Of a stretch of 64,000 nucleotides of DNA, positions 35,481 through 44,731 are shown piece after piece. This DNA comes from Hymenobacter fodinae (GTDB taxonomy: Bacteria; Bacteroidota; Bacteroidia; Cytophagales; Hymenobacteraceae): NCBI RefSeq assembly GCF_004745825.1, contig NZ_SRLA01000004.1, positions 186,001-250,000 of the forward strand, written 5' to 3'. Within the stretch, counting starts at the first letter, position 1; each line of letters begins with the position of its first letter. The notes under the pieces were generated by a model, which saw only the letters and a program-made list of their open reading frames with translations, made no database searches and had not been told where the DNA came from. The position numbers and the translations under genes were made by a program.

Positions 35481-35831
35481 ATGTTGCAAATGCGTACCCT
35501 ACGGTCTCGTCTGGCTCTTGTGCTGCTCCTGTGCTTTGTGCGGGTGCTGCTGCCCGATGCGTGGGTACTGGCCCTGCACTCCCACGAACATACCACCGAG
35601 GAGCCTACGCAATCGGTGAAGTGGCCTAAGGGTAAGGCGTTGCTCTCAGCCAAGCACCAGCACTGCGATGTTGATCAGTTTTTCAAGGAAGCTTTCCAAA
35701 CTCCGGAGCCCCTTGCGCTGCCAGCTGAAGCTACTAGCTATTTGCCCGTAACGGCAACTCTCAGGCTGCTGACGGGCGTATCTGCCTTCACTCCTACTGC
35801 TGGCCTGCGCGGGCCGCCTAGCCACTGCTAA
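35481..35831 (+). CDS. Small secreted His-containing protein preceding a TonB receptor
   Basis: A 116-residue protein with a hydrophobic signal segment (about residues 8-29, LRSRLALVLLLCFVRVLL). A short mature part follows whose polar clusters LHSHEHTTEE and KHQHCDVDQFF could bind a transition metal. Small proteins of this kind are often found just before TonB-dependent receptors in Bacteroidota; their role is not established. With the receptors and the cation exporter downstream, a metal-linked role is a reasonable inference. The start was set at MLQMRTL because it gives the signal peptide and lies just after a consensus -7 box. Confidence 0.68.
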   Translation: MLQMRTLRSRLALVLLLCFVRVLLPDAWVLALHSHEHTTEEPTQSVKWPKGKALLSAKHQHCDVDQFFKEAFQTPEPLALPAEATSYLPVTATLRLLTGVSAFTPTAGLRGPPSHC

Positions 35832-35979
35832 ACCCATAGTAGGCCACTCGTAGCCACGCCTTGCCCTCTTTGTGGCATAAGCAACGCGTGTACTTTGCAG
35901 GAGAGCTACGCCTCTCTCCGCCCCATTGCGGGGCTGCTACGCGGGCCGGTTTAGTATTCCGGCGTCTTCCGTTTCCTTT

Positions 35980-38388
35980 ATGCTTTTCCGTGTTCCGGGC
36001 GCACCGGACCGGTTTAGGTGTGCGTGGCTGTTGCTCTTCCTATTGAGCTCGGCTGCCGCAGCCCTAGGCCAGTCGGGTACGTGCGCCTCGTCGCTGAGCG
36101 GCCGCATCTCCGACCACGAGAGTCGGGAGTCGTTGGCCAGCGCGACGGTGGTGGTGCTGGAAACCCAGCAGGCCATCCAAACCGAGGCCGATGGCCATTA
36201 TCATTTTGAGTTATGCCCGGGCACGTACCACGTGCAGGTTTCCTTTGTGGGCTATGCCTCCGAAACCGCCGAGGTGCGCCTGGGCTCCGCCGTGGTGCGC
36301 GACTTCAAGCTGCACCCCGATGCTGTTCTACTGCAAGGTGCCACGGTGAACGGTCAGCACGTGGAGGCTCCTACTACCCAAGCTACCGCCACCCTAAGCG
36401 GACAAGCTCTGCAACAGACCCGGGGGCAAACGCTGGGCGAGGCATTACAGAAAGTGTCCGGTGTAACGGCCATCCAAACTGGCCCGAGCATCTTCAAGCC
36501 CATGATTCATGGGCTGCATTCCAACCGCGTGACCATTCTCAACAATGGCGTGCGGCAGGAAGGGCAGCAGTGGGGCCAGGAGCACGGCCCGGAAATTGAC
36601 CCATTTATTGCCTCCCAACTGACGGTGGTGAAGGGCGCCGCCAGCGTCCGGTATGGCTCCGATGCCATTGGCGGCGTAGTGCTGGTGCAGCCCAAACCTC
36701 TGCGCGATTCTGTGGGCACTGGGGGCGAGCTGAACCTGGTAGGCATGAGCAACAATGGCCTGGGCGCAGCTTCGGGCACGGTGGAGGGCAACCTGGCCAA
36801 GCTGCCGGCCCTGAGCTGGCGCGTGCAGGGTACAGCCAAACGCGCCGGTACTATGCGGGCCCCTGGCTATTACCTGAAAAACTCAGGCTTTGAGGAGTAC
36901 GACTACTCCGGGGCAGTGAGCTGGCGTAAAGACACGTATGGCTTCGAGGCGTTCTATAGCCAGTTCAGCACGAAGCTGGGCATTTTGCCGGCGGCCCACG
37001 CAGAGAGTCCTTCTGACCTGGCTGCTGCCATTGCCCGGCCCCGGCCCCTGGAAACTACCAGTTTCAACTACGATATCAATCGAGCTTACCAGCAGGTCAG
37101 CCACGAGCTGCTGAAACTGTCGGGGTTTATCAAGACGGGCACGGTGGGGCGCCTGACGGCCACCCTAGGCCAGCAGACAGACTTCCGTGACGAGTATGAC
37201 CTGTATTCAGCTCGCAACGCCGAACGGGCGGCGCGGAACCGGCCGGCCCTAAGCTATTCCAACCGCACCACCACGGGGGAACTGATTTGGGAGCACAAGC
37301 CGCTAGGCCACTTCACTGGAAGCGTAGGGCTGGCTGGCACGTACCAGTTCAACCGCTACGCCGATGGCACGAGGGGCTTCATCCCCTTCTACAACAACTA
37401 CGTGGCCGGCGCCTTTGCCATTGAGCGCTGGCAGCAGGGCAAGTGGCAGCTGGAGGGTGGCCTACGCGCCGACTACCGCCACCTGCAGACCCGCCGCGGC
37501 ACCCGCAATGAGCTGGGGGTATATTACGTAGACCGGCGTGAGTTTACCTACGTGACGCCCGCCGCCTCGCTGGGCGCCATCTATGACCAGGGGGCTCACC
37601 TTACCCTGAGCCTGACATCTAGCCTCACTGAGCGCGCGCCCGCGCCCAACGAGCGGTTCAGCGACGGGGTGCACAACGCCCAGTATGAGCTTGGCTATGA
37701 CTTAGTACCCGGCAACGGAGCCCTGCGGCCCGAAACGGCTTACCACACCGCCCTAACGGCCAATTGGCACGATAACCCGCGCCTGAATGGAGAGCTGACG
37801 GTGTATCAAACGACCATCAACGGCTTCATCTACCAACAGCCCATTCTGCCACCAGTTATCAATATCCGGGGTACGCTCATCAGCTGGCAGTACTACCAGA
37901 CCAACGCCACCTTGCGCGGCCTGGACCTAGGCCTGACATATCGCTTGGCACCGCAGTGGCAACTGGCGGGCAAGGCCTCGGTGGTGCGCGGCCGTGATAC
38001 CAAGGCCGACCAGTGGCAGGTGTTTATGCCCGCTGATCGGGCCGAGCTTTCGGTGCGCTACGAGGCGCCCGATGGCAGTGGCCGCCTTACTGGGCGCTAC
38101 GTGAACCTGGGTGGCTACGCCGTGGCCCGCCAAACCCGTGTGCCAGATAACTACGCCGCCAAAGATTACGCCCTGCCGCCGGCCGGCTACGCCCTACTAG
38201 GCCTAGAAACCGGCGCTACCGTGCACTGGGGCCGCTTGCCCTTAGAGGTGAGCGTGGCGGGCTCCAACCTACTCAACCAGCGCTACCGCGACTACCTCAA
38301 CCGCTACCGCTACTTCGCCGACGAAATGGGCCGCAACGTGACACTTCGCGTGCGGGCGCCCTTGGAGTTTGGCCGCAGTCGGCAGTAG
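35980..38388 (+). CDS. TonB-dependent receptor, probably for a metal or metal complex
   Basis: An outer-membrane active transporter (802 residues). The signal peptide ends at AAALGQ. A carboxypeptidase-regulatory-like domain follows (SGRISDHESRESLASATVVV to VSFVGYASETAEV). The plug domain is GQTLGEALQKVSGVTAIQTG then PMIHGLHSNRVTILNNGVRQ and EGQQWGQEHGPEIDPF, and a 22-strand-type barrel ends in RVRAPLEFGRSRQ. The plug wording HGLHSNRVTILNNGVRQEGQ with WGQEHGPEID is typical of receptors grouped with heavy-metal or zinc uptake. The neighbouring lipoprotein, second receptor and CDF exporter support this. Substrate not proven. Confidence 0.9.
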   Translation: MLFRVPGAPDRFRCAWLLLFLLSSAAAALGQSGTCASSLSGRISDHESRESLASATVVVLETQQAIQTEADGHYHFELCPGTYHVQVSFVGYASETAEVRLGSAVVRDFKLHPDAVLLQGATVNGQHVEAPTTQATATLSGQALQQTRGQTLGEALQKVSGVTAIQTGPSIFKPMIHGLHSNRVTILNNGVRQEGQQWGQEHGPEIDPFIASQLTVVKGAASVRYGSDAIGGVVLVQPKPLRDSVGTGGELNLVGMSNNGLGAASGTVEGNLAKLPALSWRVQGTAKRAGTMRAPGYYLKNSGFEEYDYSGAVSWRKDTYGFEAFYSQFSTKLGILPAAHAESPSDLAAAIARPRPLETTSFNYDINRAYQQVSHELLKLSGFIKTGTVGRLTATLGQQTDFRDEYDLYSARNAERAARNRPALSYSNRTTTGELIWEHKPLGHFTGSVGLAGTYQFNRYADGTRGFIPFYNNYVAGAFAIERWQQGKWQLEGGLRADYRHLQTRRGTRNELGVYYVDRREFTYVTPAASLGAIYDQGAHLTLSLTSSLTERAPAPNERFSDGVHNAQYELGYDLVPGNGALRPETAYHTALTANWHDNPRLNGELTVYQTTINGFIYQQPILPPVINIRGTLISWQYYQTNATLRGLDLGLTYRLAPQWQLAGKASVVRGRDTKADQWQVFMPADRAELSVRYEAPDGSGRLTGRYVNLGGYAVARQTRVPDNYAAKDYALPPAGYALLGLETGATVHWGRLPLEVSVAGSNLLNQRYRDYLNRYRYFADEMGRNVTLRVRAPLEFGRSRQ

Positions 38389-38432
38389 CGCTTTTCTCTA
38401 CATCCATTCACATCCTTCCTTACCTCTTTTCC

Positions 38433-39005
38433 ATGCAGAACCCCGTTTTTCTCCGCCCTGCCCTCCTGGCCCTGTTGGCTTCCGCCACTGTTTTCTCGGC
38501 TTGCAAAAAAGACAACGACGACCCCACGCCCGACGACGACAACGAGCAAATTACAACGGTAACCTATACCCTAACCCCCCAGAGCGGTGGTGCGGCCGTT
38601 ACCATTCAGTACCGCGACATTGATGGTGACGGCGGACAGGCCGGAGTAATTACGCCCGCTACGCTGGTACTGGCGCCTAATACCACCTATACCGGCACCC
38701 TGACTCTGTCCGATGAAACCAAAACCCCAGCCGAAAACACCACTGCTGAAATTTTGGAAAAGGGCGACGAGCACCTGTTCGTATTTACCCCCAGCAACGT
38801 CAACCTGACTGTTACGGCCACCGACAAGGACAAGAACAACCTCCCGATAGGCCTAGCCACCCAAGCCGTAACGGGCGCTGCTAATGCCACCGGCACTACT
38901 GGTACCTTAAAAGTGGTGCTGCGCCACCAGCCCGGCTCTAAAAACGGCACTGCCACCCCCGGCAGCACCGACGTGGAAGTAGATTTCCCGACGGCTGTGC
39001 GCTAG
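38433..39005 (+). CDS. Periplasmic lipoprotein associated with TonB receptors
   Basis: A lipoprotein (190 residues) with signal MQNPVFLRPALLALLASATVFSAC, then an acidic tether KKDNDDPTPDDDNEQ and a beta-rich domain. The wording TTVTYTLTPQSGGAAVTIQY, RDIDGDGGQ, NTTYTGTLTLSDETKTPAEN, LEKGDEHLFVF and LKVVLRHQPGSKNG matches a Bacteroidota lipoprotein group sometimes annotated as type 1 periplasmic-binding-fold protein. It is regularly adjacent to a TonB receptor, as here (44 bases after it), and may capture ligand for it. Acidic DGDG-type loops could bind metal. Confidence 0.82.
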   Translation: MQNPVFLRPALLALLASATVFSACKKDNDDPTPDDDNEQITTVTYTLTPQSGGAAVTIQYRDIDGDGGQAGVITPATLVLAPNTTYTGTLTLSDETKTPAENTTAEILEKGDEHLFVFTPSNVNLTVTATDKDKNNLPIGLATQAVTGAANATGTTGTLKVVLRHQPGSKNGTATPGSTDVEVDFPTAVR

Positions 39006-39012
39006 AGCGGTG

Positions 39013-39158
39013 AATGATTGAGTGAAGTGGCCTAGTCGCCGCTTTCAGCAGCACCGATGAAGCTACTAGTGGCAGTTCTGAAGTTGCTGATAGCCGGAAT
39101 ATTTAGGGCAGACCAATACCTACGCCCCTAGGCCACTTCACTCAGTCACTCAATCATT
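39013..39158. repeat. Inverted repeat with AGTGGCCTAG arms
   Basis: Arm 39013-39035 (aatgattgagtga then agtggcctag) is repeated in inverse at 39128-39158, where an extra 8 bases (ctgagtga) duplicate a gagtga unit. About 92 bases lie between the arms. It occupies the spacer between the lipoprotein and the second receptor. Confidence 0.8.
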
Positions 39159-39194
39159 AATTAACAGATATAGGGGAAGCTGGCTGCAAACGGC

Positions 39195-39265
39195 TTCTCC
39201 ACCCTCTTTCTCCCTGTTTGGTTGTGGAGAATTTTTGGGAAGGCACCGGCTATTAGTCGGTGCTT
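39195..39265 (+). promoter_or_regulatory. Two consecutive leader hairpins before the second TonB receptor
   Basis: Hairpin 1 pairs 39195-39202 (ttctccac) with 39224-39231. Hairpin 2 pairs 39241-39248 with 39258-39265 (core gcaccg/cggtgc) and is followed by TTTCTTTGGTTTTG. The second resembles an attenuator or terminator about 75 bases before the start codon. No known riboswitch motif was recognised. Confidence 0.4.
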
Positions 39266-39339
39266 TCTTTGGTTTTGCGCGGTGGTGCAGCCTTTCTGCC
39301 TCATCCCTCGTTCATTGGCTTCCGCATAAATTGCCTTCC

Positions 39340-41784
39340 ATGTCCCGACTTCTCCTCTCAACTGGCCTACTGCTCCTAGCGGGCGGGGCGTTTGCTCAAT
39401 CTCCGGCTCCGGCGGCAGTCCGCTCAGTGCGGGCGGCAGCAGCCGTTCCCGTGCGGGGGCGCGTTACTGATGCCGCTTCTGGCGACGCCCTGCCCGGCGC
39501 TACTGTGGTATTCCCCGACCTGCGTCAGGCCACCTCCACCGATGCCAATGGCAACTTCCAGTTTGCCAACCTACCCAAAGGTCGCTTCCTGATGCAGGTA
39601 CGCTTCGTGGGTTTTACCACCGTGGCCCGCACCGTAGATACCAGCACCGGACAGCCGCTGGAAGTGGCCCTCACGCCCGCCGAGACGGAAATTGGGCAGG
39701 TAGTGGTAACGGGCGTGTCGGCCAGCACGGAAATGCGCCGCTCCCCCATCCCGACCAGCGTTATTGACCAGACGCGCCTGCGCCAGACGGCCGCCACCAA
39801 TGCCGTGGATGCCATTGCCCACACGCCCGGTCTCAACCAAATTACCACGGGCGCGGCCATCAGCAAGCCGGTTATCCGGGGCTTGAGCTCTAACCGGGTT
39901 ATCACCCTTAATAACGGCGCTAAGCAGGAAGGCCAGCAGTGGGGCGATGAGCACGGCATCGAGATTGACGAGTTCAGCATTGACCGGGCGGAGGTAATCA
40001 AAGGTCCCGGTTCCTTGCTCTACGGCTCTGATGGCCTGGCCGGGGTTATCAACTTTCTGCCCGCCGACCCGGTGGAGGACGGCCGCATCATTGGCTCGGT
40101 AGCCGCTAACTACCAGACCAACAACTACCAGCAGGGCTACTCCCTGATGAATGCGGGCAACCTGAACGGCTTCAATTGGCAGGTGCGCGGCTCGGGCAAG
40201 GTAGCTGCCGACTACCGCAACCGCTACGACGGCCGCGTGTACAACTCGGGCTTCCGGGAGCTGAACAGCAACGGCTACGTGGGCTTCAATAAAAGCTGGG
40301 GCTACTCCCACCTCACCTACAACAGCTTTAATCAGATTCTAGGCCTCATTGAGGGCGAGCGGGATTCTACATCGGGCCGCTTCTTGCGCACCAATGGCTT
40401 CGGCGACACTGAAATAGTAACTGGCCGTGGCTTTTCGGGCTATGGCCTTGACGTACCGCGCCAGCAGATCAACCACCTGCGCATCGGCACCGACAACAAC
40501 TTCATCCTGGGCCAGCACCGGCTTACCGTGAATGTGGGCTGGCAGCAAAACCTACGCCGCGAGTTTGGCAACCCACTTGATTACTACGAACGGTCGTTGT
40601 TTTTCCAGCTGCGGACTGTTGACTACGCCGTGCGCTGGTTTTTGCCAGAAATGCAGGGCTGGAACACCACCTTTGGGGTGAGCGGCATGCAGCAGCAGAA
40701 CCAGAACAAGGGCGTTGAATTCCTTATTCCGGCTTATAAACTACTGGATGGTGGCTTGTTTGGCGTCACGAAGAAGTCGTTTGGCAAGCTAGACTTGAGC
40801 GGTGGCCTACGCTATGATATCCGCCGCATCAATGCCGATGCACTGTACCTGAACGAAGAAGAAAAGCCGGTGCCGGCTGGCCAAGGTGAAGCTAAGTTTT
40901 CAGGCTTCAAGAGCACCTTCCGCAACGTAAGCGGCAGCGTAGGCGGAGCGTATAACTTCAACGACAAGTGGCTGATTAAGGCAAATGTAGCCCGTGGCTT
41001 CCGGGCTCCTAACATTGCCGAGCTGGGCTCAAATGGCGTACACGAGGGCACCACGCGCTACGAGGTAGGTGAACCCAACCTGAAGGCTGAAACCAGCTTC
41101 CAGCTTGATGGTGGCGTGAGCTACATCTCCGACCACGTGAGCCTCTCGGTAGATGCCTTCCGCAACCGCATCAGCAACTACATTTTCCCGCGCCGCATTG
41201 CCAACGCCGCCGGCGAAGACTCCATTGCCGTAACCGGCGACCGGCTGTTCCGCTACGGGCAGGGCGATGCCCGCCTAGCGGGCGGCGAGGTAAGCATCGA
41301 CCTGCACCCCCACCCCCTCGACTGGCTGCACTTTGAGAACTCATTCTCCATGGTGCGGGCCATTGAGTACGACCAACCCGAGGGCCAGAAATACCTACCC
41401 TTTATTCCCGCCGACCGGCTGCAGTCGGAGTTGCGGGTAAACTTCCGGAAGGTGGGTACCACGCGCCTGCACAATCTGTACGCCCGGGGTGGCGTGGAGC
41501 ACAACTTCGCCCAAAACCGCATCTTCTCCGCCTTCGATACCGAAACCCGCACCCCGGGTTACACGCTGGTAAATGTGGGCGTTGGCACCGAAGTCACAAA
41601 TAGCCAGGACAAGACGCTGTTTTCGCTCTACTTAGCCGCCAATAACCTGTTTGATGTAGCCTACCAGAACCACTTGAGCCGCCTGAAGTACACCGATGTA
41701 AACTATGCCACCGGCCGGGTGGGCGTGTATAACATGGGCCGCACCATAAGCGTAAAGCTGGTGGTACCGCTGAGCTTTAAGTAG
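39340..41784 (+). CDS. TonB-dependent receptor (second of the metal locus)
   Basis: An outer-membrane receptor of 814 residues starting MSRLLLSTGLLLLAGGAFAQ (signal peptide). A carboxypeptidase-regulatory-like domain follows (GRVTDAASGDALPGATVVFP and QVRFVGFTTVARTV). The plug includes RQTAATNAVDAIAHTPGLNQ and KPVIRGLSSNRVITLNNGAK, then QEGQQWGDEHGIEIDEFSID. The barrel ends with GRTISVKLVVPLSFK. It resembles the first receptor but is not a near-identical copy. The start at 39340 was chosen because the signal peptide begins there; the frame is open 105 bases further upstream without signal character. It lies between two leader hairpins and the CDF exporter gene. Confidence 0.9.
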   Translation: MSRLLLSTGLLLLAGGAFAQSPAPAAVRSVRAAAAVPVRGRVTDAASGDALPGATVVFPDLRQATSTDANGNFQFANLPKGRFLMQVRFVGFTTVARTVDTSTGQPLEVALTPAETEIGQVVVTGVSASTEMRRSPIPTSVIDQTRLRQTAATNAVDAIAHTPGLNQITTGAAISKPVIRGLSSNRVITLNNGAKQEGQQWGDEHGIEIDEFSIDRAEVIKGPGSLLYGSDGLAGVINFLPADPVEDGRIIGSVAANYQTNNYQQGYSLMNAGNLNGFNWQVRGSGKVAADYRNRYDGRVYNSGFRELNSNGYVGFNKSWGYSHLTYNSFNQILGLIEGERDSTSGRFLRTNGFGDTEIVTGRGFSGYGLDVPRQQINHLRIGTDNNFILGQHRLTVNVGWQQNLRREFGNPLDYYERSLFFQLRTVDYAVRWFLPEMQGWNTTFGVSGMQQQNQNKGVEFLIPAYKLLDGGLFGVTKKSFGKLDLSGGLRYDIRRINADALYLNEEEKPVPAGQGEAKFSGFKSTFRNVSGSVGGAYNFNDKWLIKANVARGFRAPNIAELGSNGVHEGTTRYEVGEPNLKAETSFQLDGGVSYISDHVSLSVDAFRNRISNYIFPRRIANAAGEDSIAVTGDRLFRYGQGDARLAGGEVSIDLHPHPLDWLHFENSFSMVRAIEYDQPEGQKYLPFIPADRLQSELRVNFRKVGTTRLHNLYARGGVEHNFAQNRIFSAFDTETRTPGYTLVNVGVGTEVTNSQDKTLFSLYLAANNLFDVAYQNHLSRLKYTDVNYATGRVGVYNMGRTISVKLVVPLSFK

Positions 41785-41904
41785 TCGGTGGTGTGGCAGA
41801 GCCTTACTATAACTTGAACGAGTGGCCTAGGGCAAGTTGTTTGCTCAGGAACACACAAGTAGCTCTCGGCTTTCTGCCAACGTACAACTTCAGCCGTACC
41901 TACC

Positions 41905-42843
41905 ATGGCCCACGACCACCACGGACACGACCACGCGCACCATCATCATGGCCCGCCCGCCGATGGCAATTTCAGCCAGGCCTTCAAGTGGGGCATTGTG
42001 CTGAACCTTGCGTTTGTGGCGGGCGAAGCGGCGGGTGGCCTATGGGCCAACTCGGCGGCCTTGCTTTCTGATGCGGGCCACAACCTTTCCGATGTGCTGA
42101 GTCTGGCGCTGGCCTGGGCGGCCTCGCTTCTGGCCACCCGCCGCCCCACGGAGCGCTACACCTACGGCTACAAAGGCGCCACCATTCAGGCGGCCCTGCT
42201 GAACGCGGCCTTGCTGTATCTGGCGCTGGGCTTTATTCTCTGGGAAACCATTGACCACCTGCGCCACCCCGAGCCCGTGAATGGTCCCGTGGTCATGCTG
42301 CTGGCCGGCCTCGGTATTCTGATAAATGGCTTCACGGCTTGGCTGTTCCGTCGGGGCCAGAAAGGCGACGTGAACGTGCGCGGCGCGTACCTGCACATGC
42401 TGACCGACATGCTAGTATCGGTGGGCGTGGTGGTAGGCGGCGCGCTGGTGTACTTCACGGGTTGGCAGTGGCTTGACCCGGCTATCAGCTTCATTATTCT
42501 GGCCGTAGTGAGCGTGAGCTCCTGGGGCTTGCTGCGCGAAACGGTACAGCTTAGCCTGCAGGCCGCCCCTGAAAGCATTGACGTGGCCGCAGTCCGGCAG
42601 TTCCTGCTCTCGCGTCCCGGCGTTACGCAAGTCCACGACCTTCACATTTGGCCCCTGAGCACCAGCGACACCGCCCTCACGGCGCATCTGGTGCGCCCCG
42701 GCAGCGAAAACGGCAACCTGTTCCTGCGCGACTTGCAGCACGACCTGCAGCACGAGTTTAATATCAGCCACTCCACGGTGCAGCTAGAAGATGAGCTGCC
42801 ATTGATGGGCGCCCACGGCTGCTGCGACGAGCAGGTGGCCTAG
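41905..42843 (+). CDS. Cation diffusion facilitator, CzcD/ZitB-type metal exporter
   Basis: An inner-membrane metal/proton antiporter (312 residues) that exports Zn2+, and perhaps Co2+ or Cd2+. A His-rich N-terminus (MAHDHHGHDHAHHHHG) is followed by six transmembrane helices. The metal site A residues are in LLSDAGHNLSDVLSLALAW (Asp and His) and in YLHMLTDMLVSVGVV. A cytoplasmic ferredoxin-like domain follows, with RPGVTQVHDLHIWPLSTSDT. The C-terminus has His-Gly-Cys-Cys, a possible extra metal site. Its presence beside two receptors suggests balanced uptake and efflux of the same metal. The stop codon TAG is itself part of a GGCCTAG heptamer. Confidence 0.93.
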   Translation: MAHDHHGHDHAHHHHGPPADGNFSQAFKWGIVLNLAFVAGEAAGGLWANSAALLSDAGHNLSDVLSLALAWAASLLATRRPTERYTYGYKGATIQAALLNAALLYLALGFILWETIDHLRHPEPVNGPVVMLLAGLGILINGFTAWLFRRGQKGDVNVRGAYLHMLTDMLVSVGVVVGGALVYFTGWQWLDPAISFIILAVVSVSSWGLLRETVQLSLQAAPESIDVAAVRQFLLSRPGVTQVHDLHIWPLSTSDTALTAHLVRPGSENGNLFLRDLQHDLQHEFNISHSTVQLEDELPLMGAHGCCDEQVA

Positions 42844-42913
42844 CCGGTGGCGTGGGCTGGAAGAGAACCAGAAAATTGCGTAATCTGCATTTCGCAATTC
42901 CTTCCCACGTTTC

Positions 42914-44179
42914 ATGCAGCCCACCGTTCCTACCTCACCTCCCAAAACTGCCCGCCTATTTAGTGCCATTGTGGTGGTAGCTGCCCTCGGCTACTTCGTG
43001 GATATCTACGACCTGATTCTGTTCAGCATTGTGCGGGTAAAGAGCCTGAACGATCTAGGTATTACGGCTAAAGACGCCGTTACCAGTGAGGGCCTGTTCC
43101 TCATTAACATGCAGATGGGCGGAATGCTGCTTGGCGGCATTCTGTGGGGAATTTTGGGAGATAAGCGCGGCCGGTTGTCGGTGCTGTTTGGCTCTATTCT
43201 GATTTACTCGTTGGCAAACATTGCCAACGGCTTTGTACAGACGCTAGAGCAGTATGCCTGGCTTCGCCTCATTGCGGGTATAGGCCTAGCGGGCGAGCTG
43301 GGCGCGGGCATCACCTTGGTATCAGAAACCTTACCTAAAGAAAAGCGCGGCTACGGTACTATGATTGTAGCTACCGTGGGTGTATCGGGGGCCATGCTGG
43401 CCTACTGGGTGGGCGAGCGGTTTGGCTGGCGCAACGCTTACTTCGTGGGAGGTGGCCTAGGCCTAGCTCTGCTCGCGTTGCGGGTGGGCGTATATGAGTC
43501 GGGGATGTTTGAGCAGGCGAAGAAGTCGCAGGTAGAGCGTGGTAATTTCTTCGCGCTGTTTACCAACGGCCCGCGACTGGTGCGTTACCTCAAGTGCCTG
43601 CTCATTGGAGTGCCGCTGTGGTTCGTGGTGGGCATCTTGATTACGCTGGCGCCTGAGTTTGGCGAAGCACTCGGCATTACGGGCCCCGTTACCGCTGGGC
43701 TGGGCGTATTCTGGTGCTACTTCGGGCTGGTATTTGGTGATTTTATCAGCGGCAGCCTCAGCCAGTTGCTGCGGAGCCGCACCCGGGCCCTGCAGCTGTT
43801 CCTAACATTTTGTGCCATCATGGTGGGTGTGTACCTATTTGCCCTAAGGGGTGCTTCGCCCACGGCCTTCTACACCGTGTGCTTTGTTTTAGGCGTCTCG
43901 GTAGGATTTTGGGCTCTGTTTGTGACGGTGGCCGCCGAACAGTTTGGCACCAACTTGCGGGCTACCGTGGCTACTACGGCTCCCAACTTTGCCCGTGGTT
44001 CAGTGGTGGCCTTAGTGCCCATATTCAATGGCGTAGCAACCGCCTTGGGCACCACCGCTGGGCCTAACCGCATCAGTAGCGGCGCTATTGTTGGTGGGGT
44101 GTCGCTGTTGATTGCTTTCTGGGCCGTTACTACCCTACCCGAAACCTTTGGGAAGGACCTCGACTACGTGGAGGAGTGA
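42914..44179 (+). CDS. Major facilitator superfamily transporter
   Basis: A 12-helix inner-membrane transporter (421 residues). The loop 2-3 signature is GILGDKRGRLSVLFG (DxxGR type), and helix 4/5 carries RLIAGIGLAGELGAGITLVS followed by ETLPKEKRGYGT. This pattern is shared with the metabolite/H+ symporter branch that includes ShiA- and ProP-like proteins. Helix 1 contains YFVDIYDLILFSIV with two Asp residues in the membrane start. The substrate cannot be named. It lies 70 bases after the CDF gene on the same strand, but no functional link is clear. Confidence 0.88.
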   Translation: MQPTVPTSPPKTARLFSAIVVVAALGYFVDIYDLILFSIVRVKSLNDLGITAKDAVTSEGLFLINMQMGGMLLGGILWGILGDKRGRLSVLFGSILIYSLANIANGFVQTLEQYAWLRLIAGIGLAGELGAGITLVSETLPKEKRGYGTMIVATVGVSGAMLAYWVGERFGWRNAYFVGGGLGLALLALRVGVYESGMFEQAKKSQVERGNFFALFTNGPRLVRYLKCLLIGVPLWFVVGILITLAPEFGEALGITGPVTAGLGVFWCYFGLVFGDFISGSLSQLLRSRTRALQLFLTFCAIMVGVYLFALRGASPTAFYTVCFVLGVSVGFWALFVTVAAEQFGTNLRATVATTAPNFARGSVVALVPIFNGVATALGTTAGPNRISSGAIVGGVSLLIAFWAVTTLPETFGKDLDYVEE

Positions 44180-44250
44180 AAGCCGAGATAAAAACTAACC
44201 CACAGGGTATTAGCAACGTTAAACCTGGACAGTACCTTACTATCCAGACC

Positions 44251-44628
44251 ATGAAACATGTTGCAGTATTAACGGCAATGGCCGTGTTTGCCCTCGGTGG
44301 CCAAGCTGCCCAGGCCCAGACCGCCGACTCCACGCAGGCCCGCCTCCAGATGCAACAACAGCGCGCGGCCGATGCTAAGGCGACGCTGGAAGCGCAGAAA
44401 CAACAAAGCGCCGCTTCTCGCAGCAGCGTAGATCAAACCAAGTCTCAACTCAGAGAACAGGAAACCGCCATGCGCGAGCAGAAGCGGCAGATGAAGGAGC
44501 AGAAGCTGGAGCTCCGGCGCCAGCAAGACGCGGCCAAGGAAGCCCGCCGCCAAGAAAGCGCCGCTAAAGCAGCCCTGCGTGATGAAAAGCGCAAAGCCCG
44601 CGAAGCAAAGAAGGCCAGCAAACTATAG
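44251..44628 (+). CDS. Secreted coiled-coil protein, unknown
   Basis: A 125-residue protein with signal peptide MKHVAVLTAMAVFALGGQAA then QAQ, followed by a single long charged helix of Gln, Arg, Lys, Glu and Ala (for example AMREQKRQMKEQKLELRRQQ). Heptad spacing suggests a periplasmic coiled coil. No enzyme motif is present. It follows the MFS gene by 71 bases and ends at a strong terminator, so the two may share a transcript. An upstream frame extension overlaps the MFS stop and is rejected because the signal peptide begins at 44251. Confidence 0.7.
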   Translation: MKHVAVLTAMAVFALGGQAAQAQTADSTQARLQMQQQRAADAKATLEAQKQQSAASRSSVDQTKSQLREQETAMREQKRQMKEQKLELRRQQDAAKEARRQESAAKAALRDEKRKAREAKKASKL

Positions 44629-44660
44629 CTTTGCATAGCATTTCCGCTATATGATTAATT

Positions 44661-44690
44661 AAAACTCCAGCCACTGGCTGGAGTTTTTTC
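44661..44690 (+). terminator. Rho-independent terminator after the coiled-coil gene
   Basis: Perfect 12-bp stem (44661-44672 aaaactccagcc with 44676-44687) with a 3-base loop; its T-run continues to 44689. Confidence 0.95.
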
Positions 44691-44731
44691 GTATTCGTGC
44701 ACATCAGTCGTACACTCCTACCTAACGCTCT

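Noticed and set aside
39159..39339. Cobalamin riboswitch before the second TonB receptor
   Set aside because: Hairpins are present but no B12-box or other conserved core was found.
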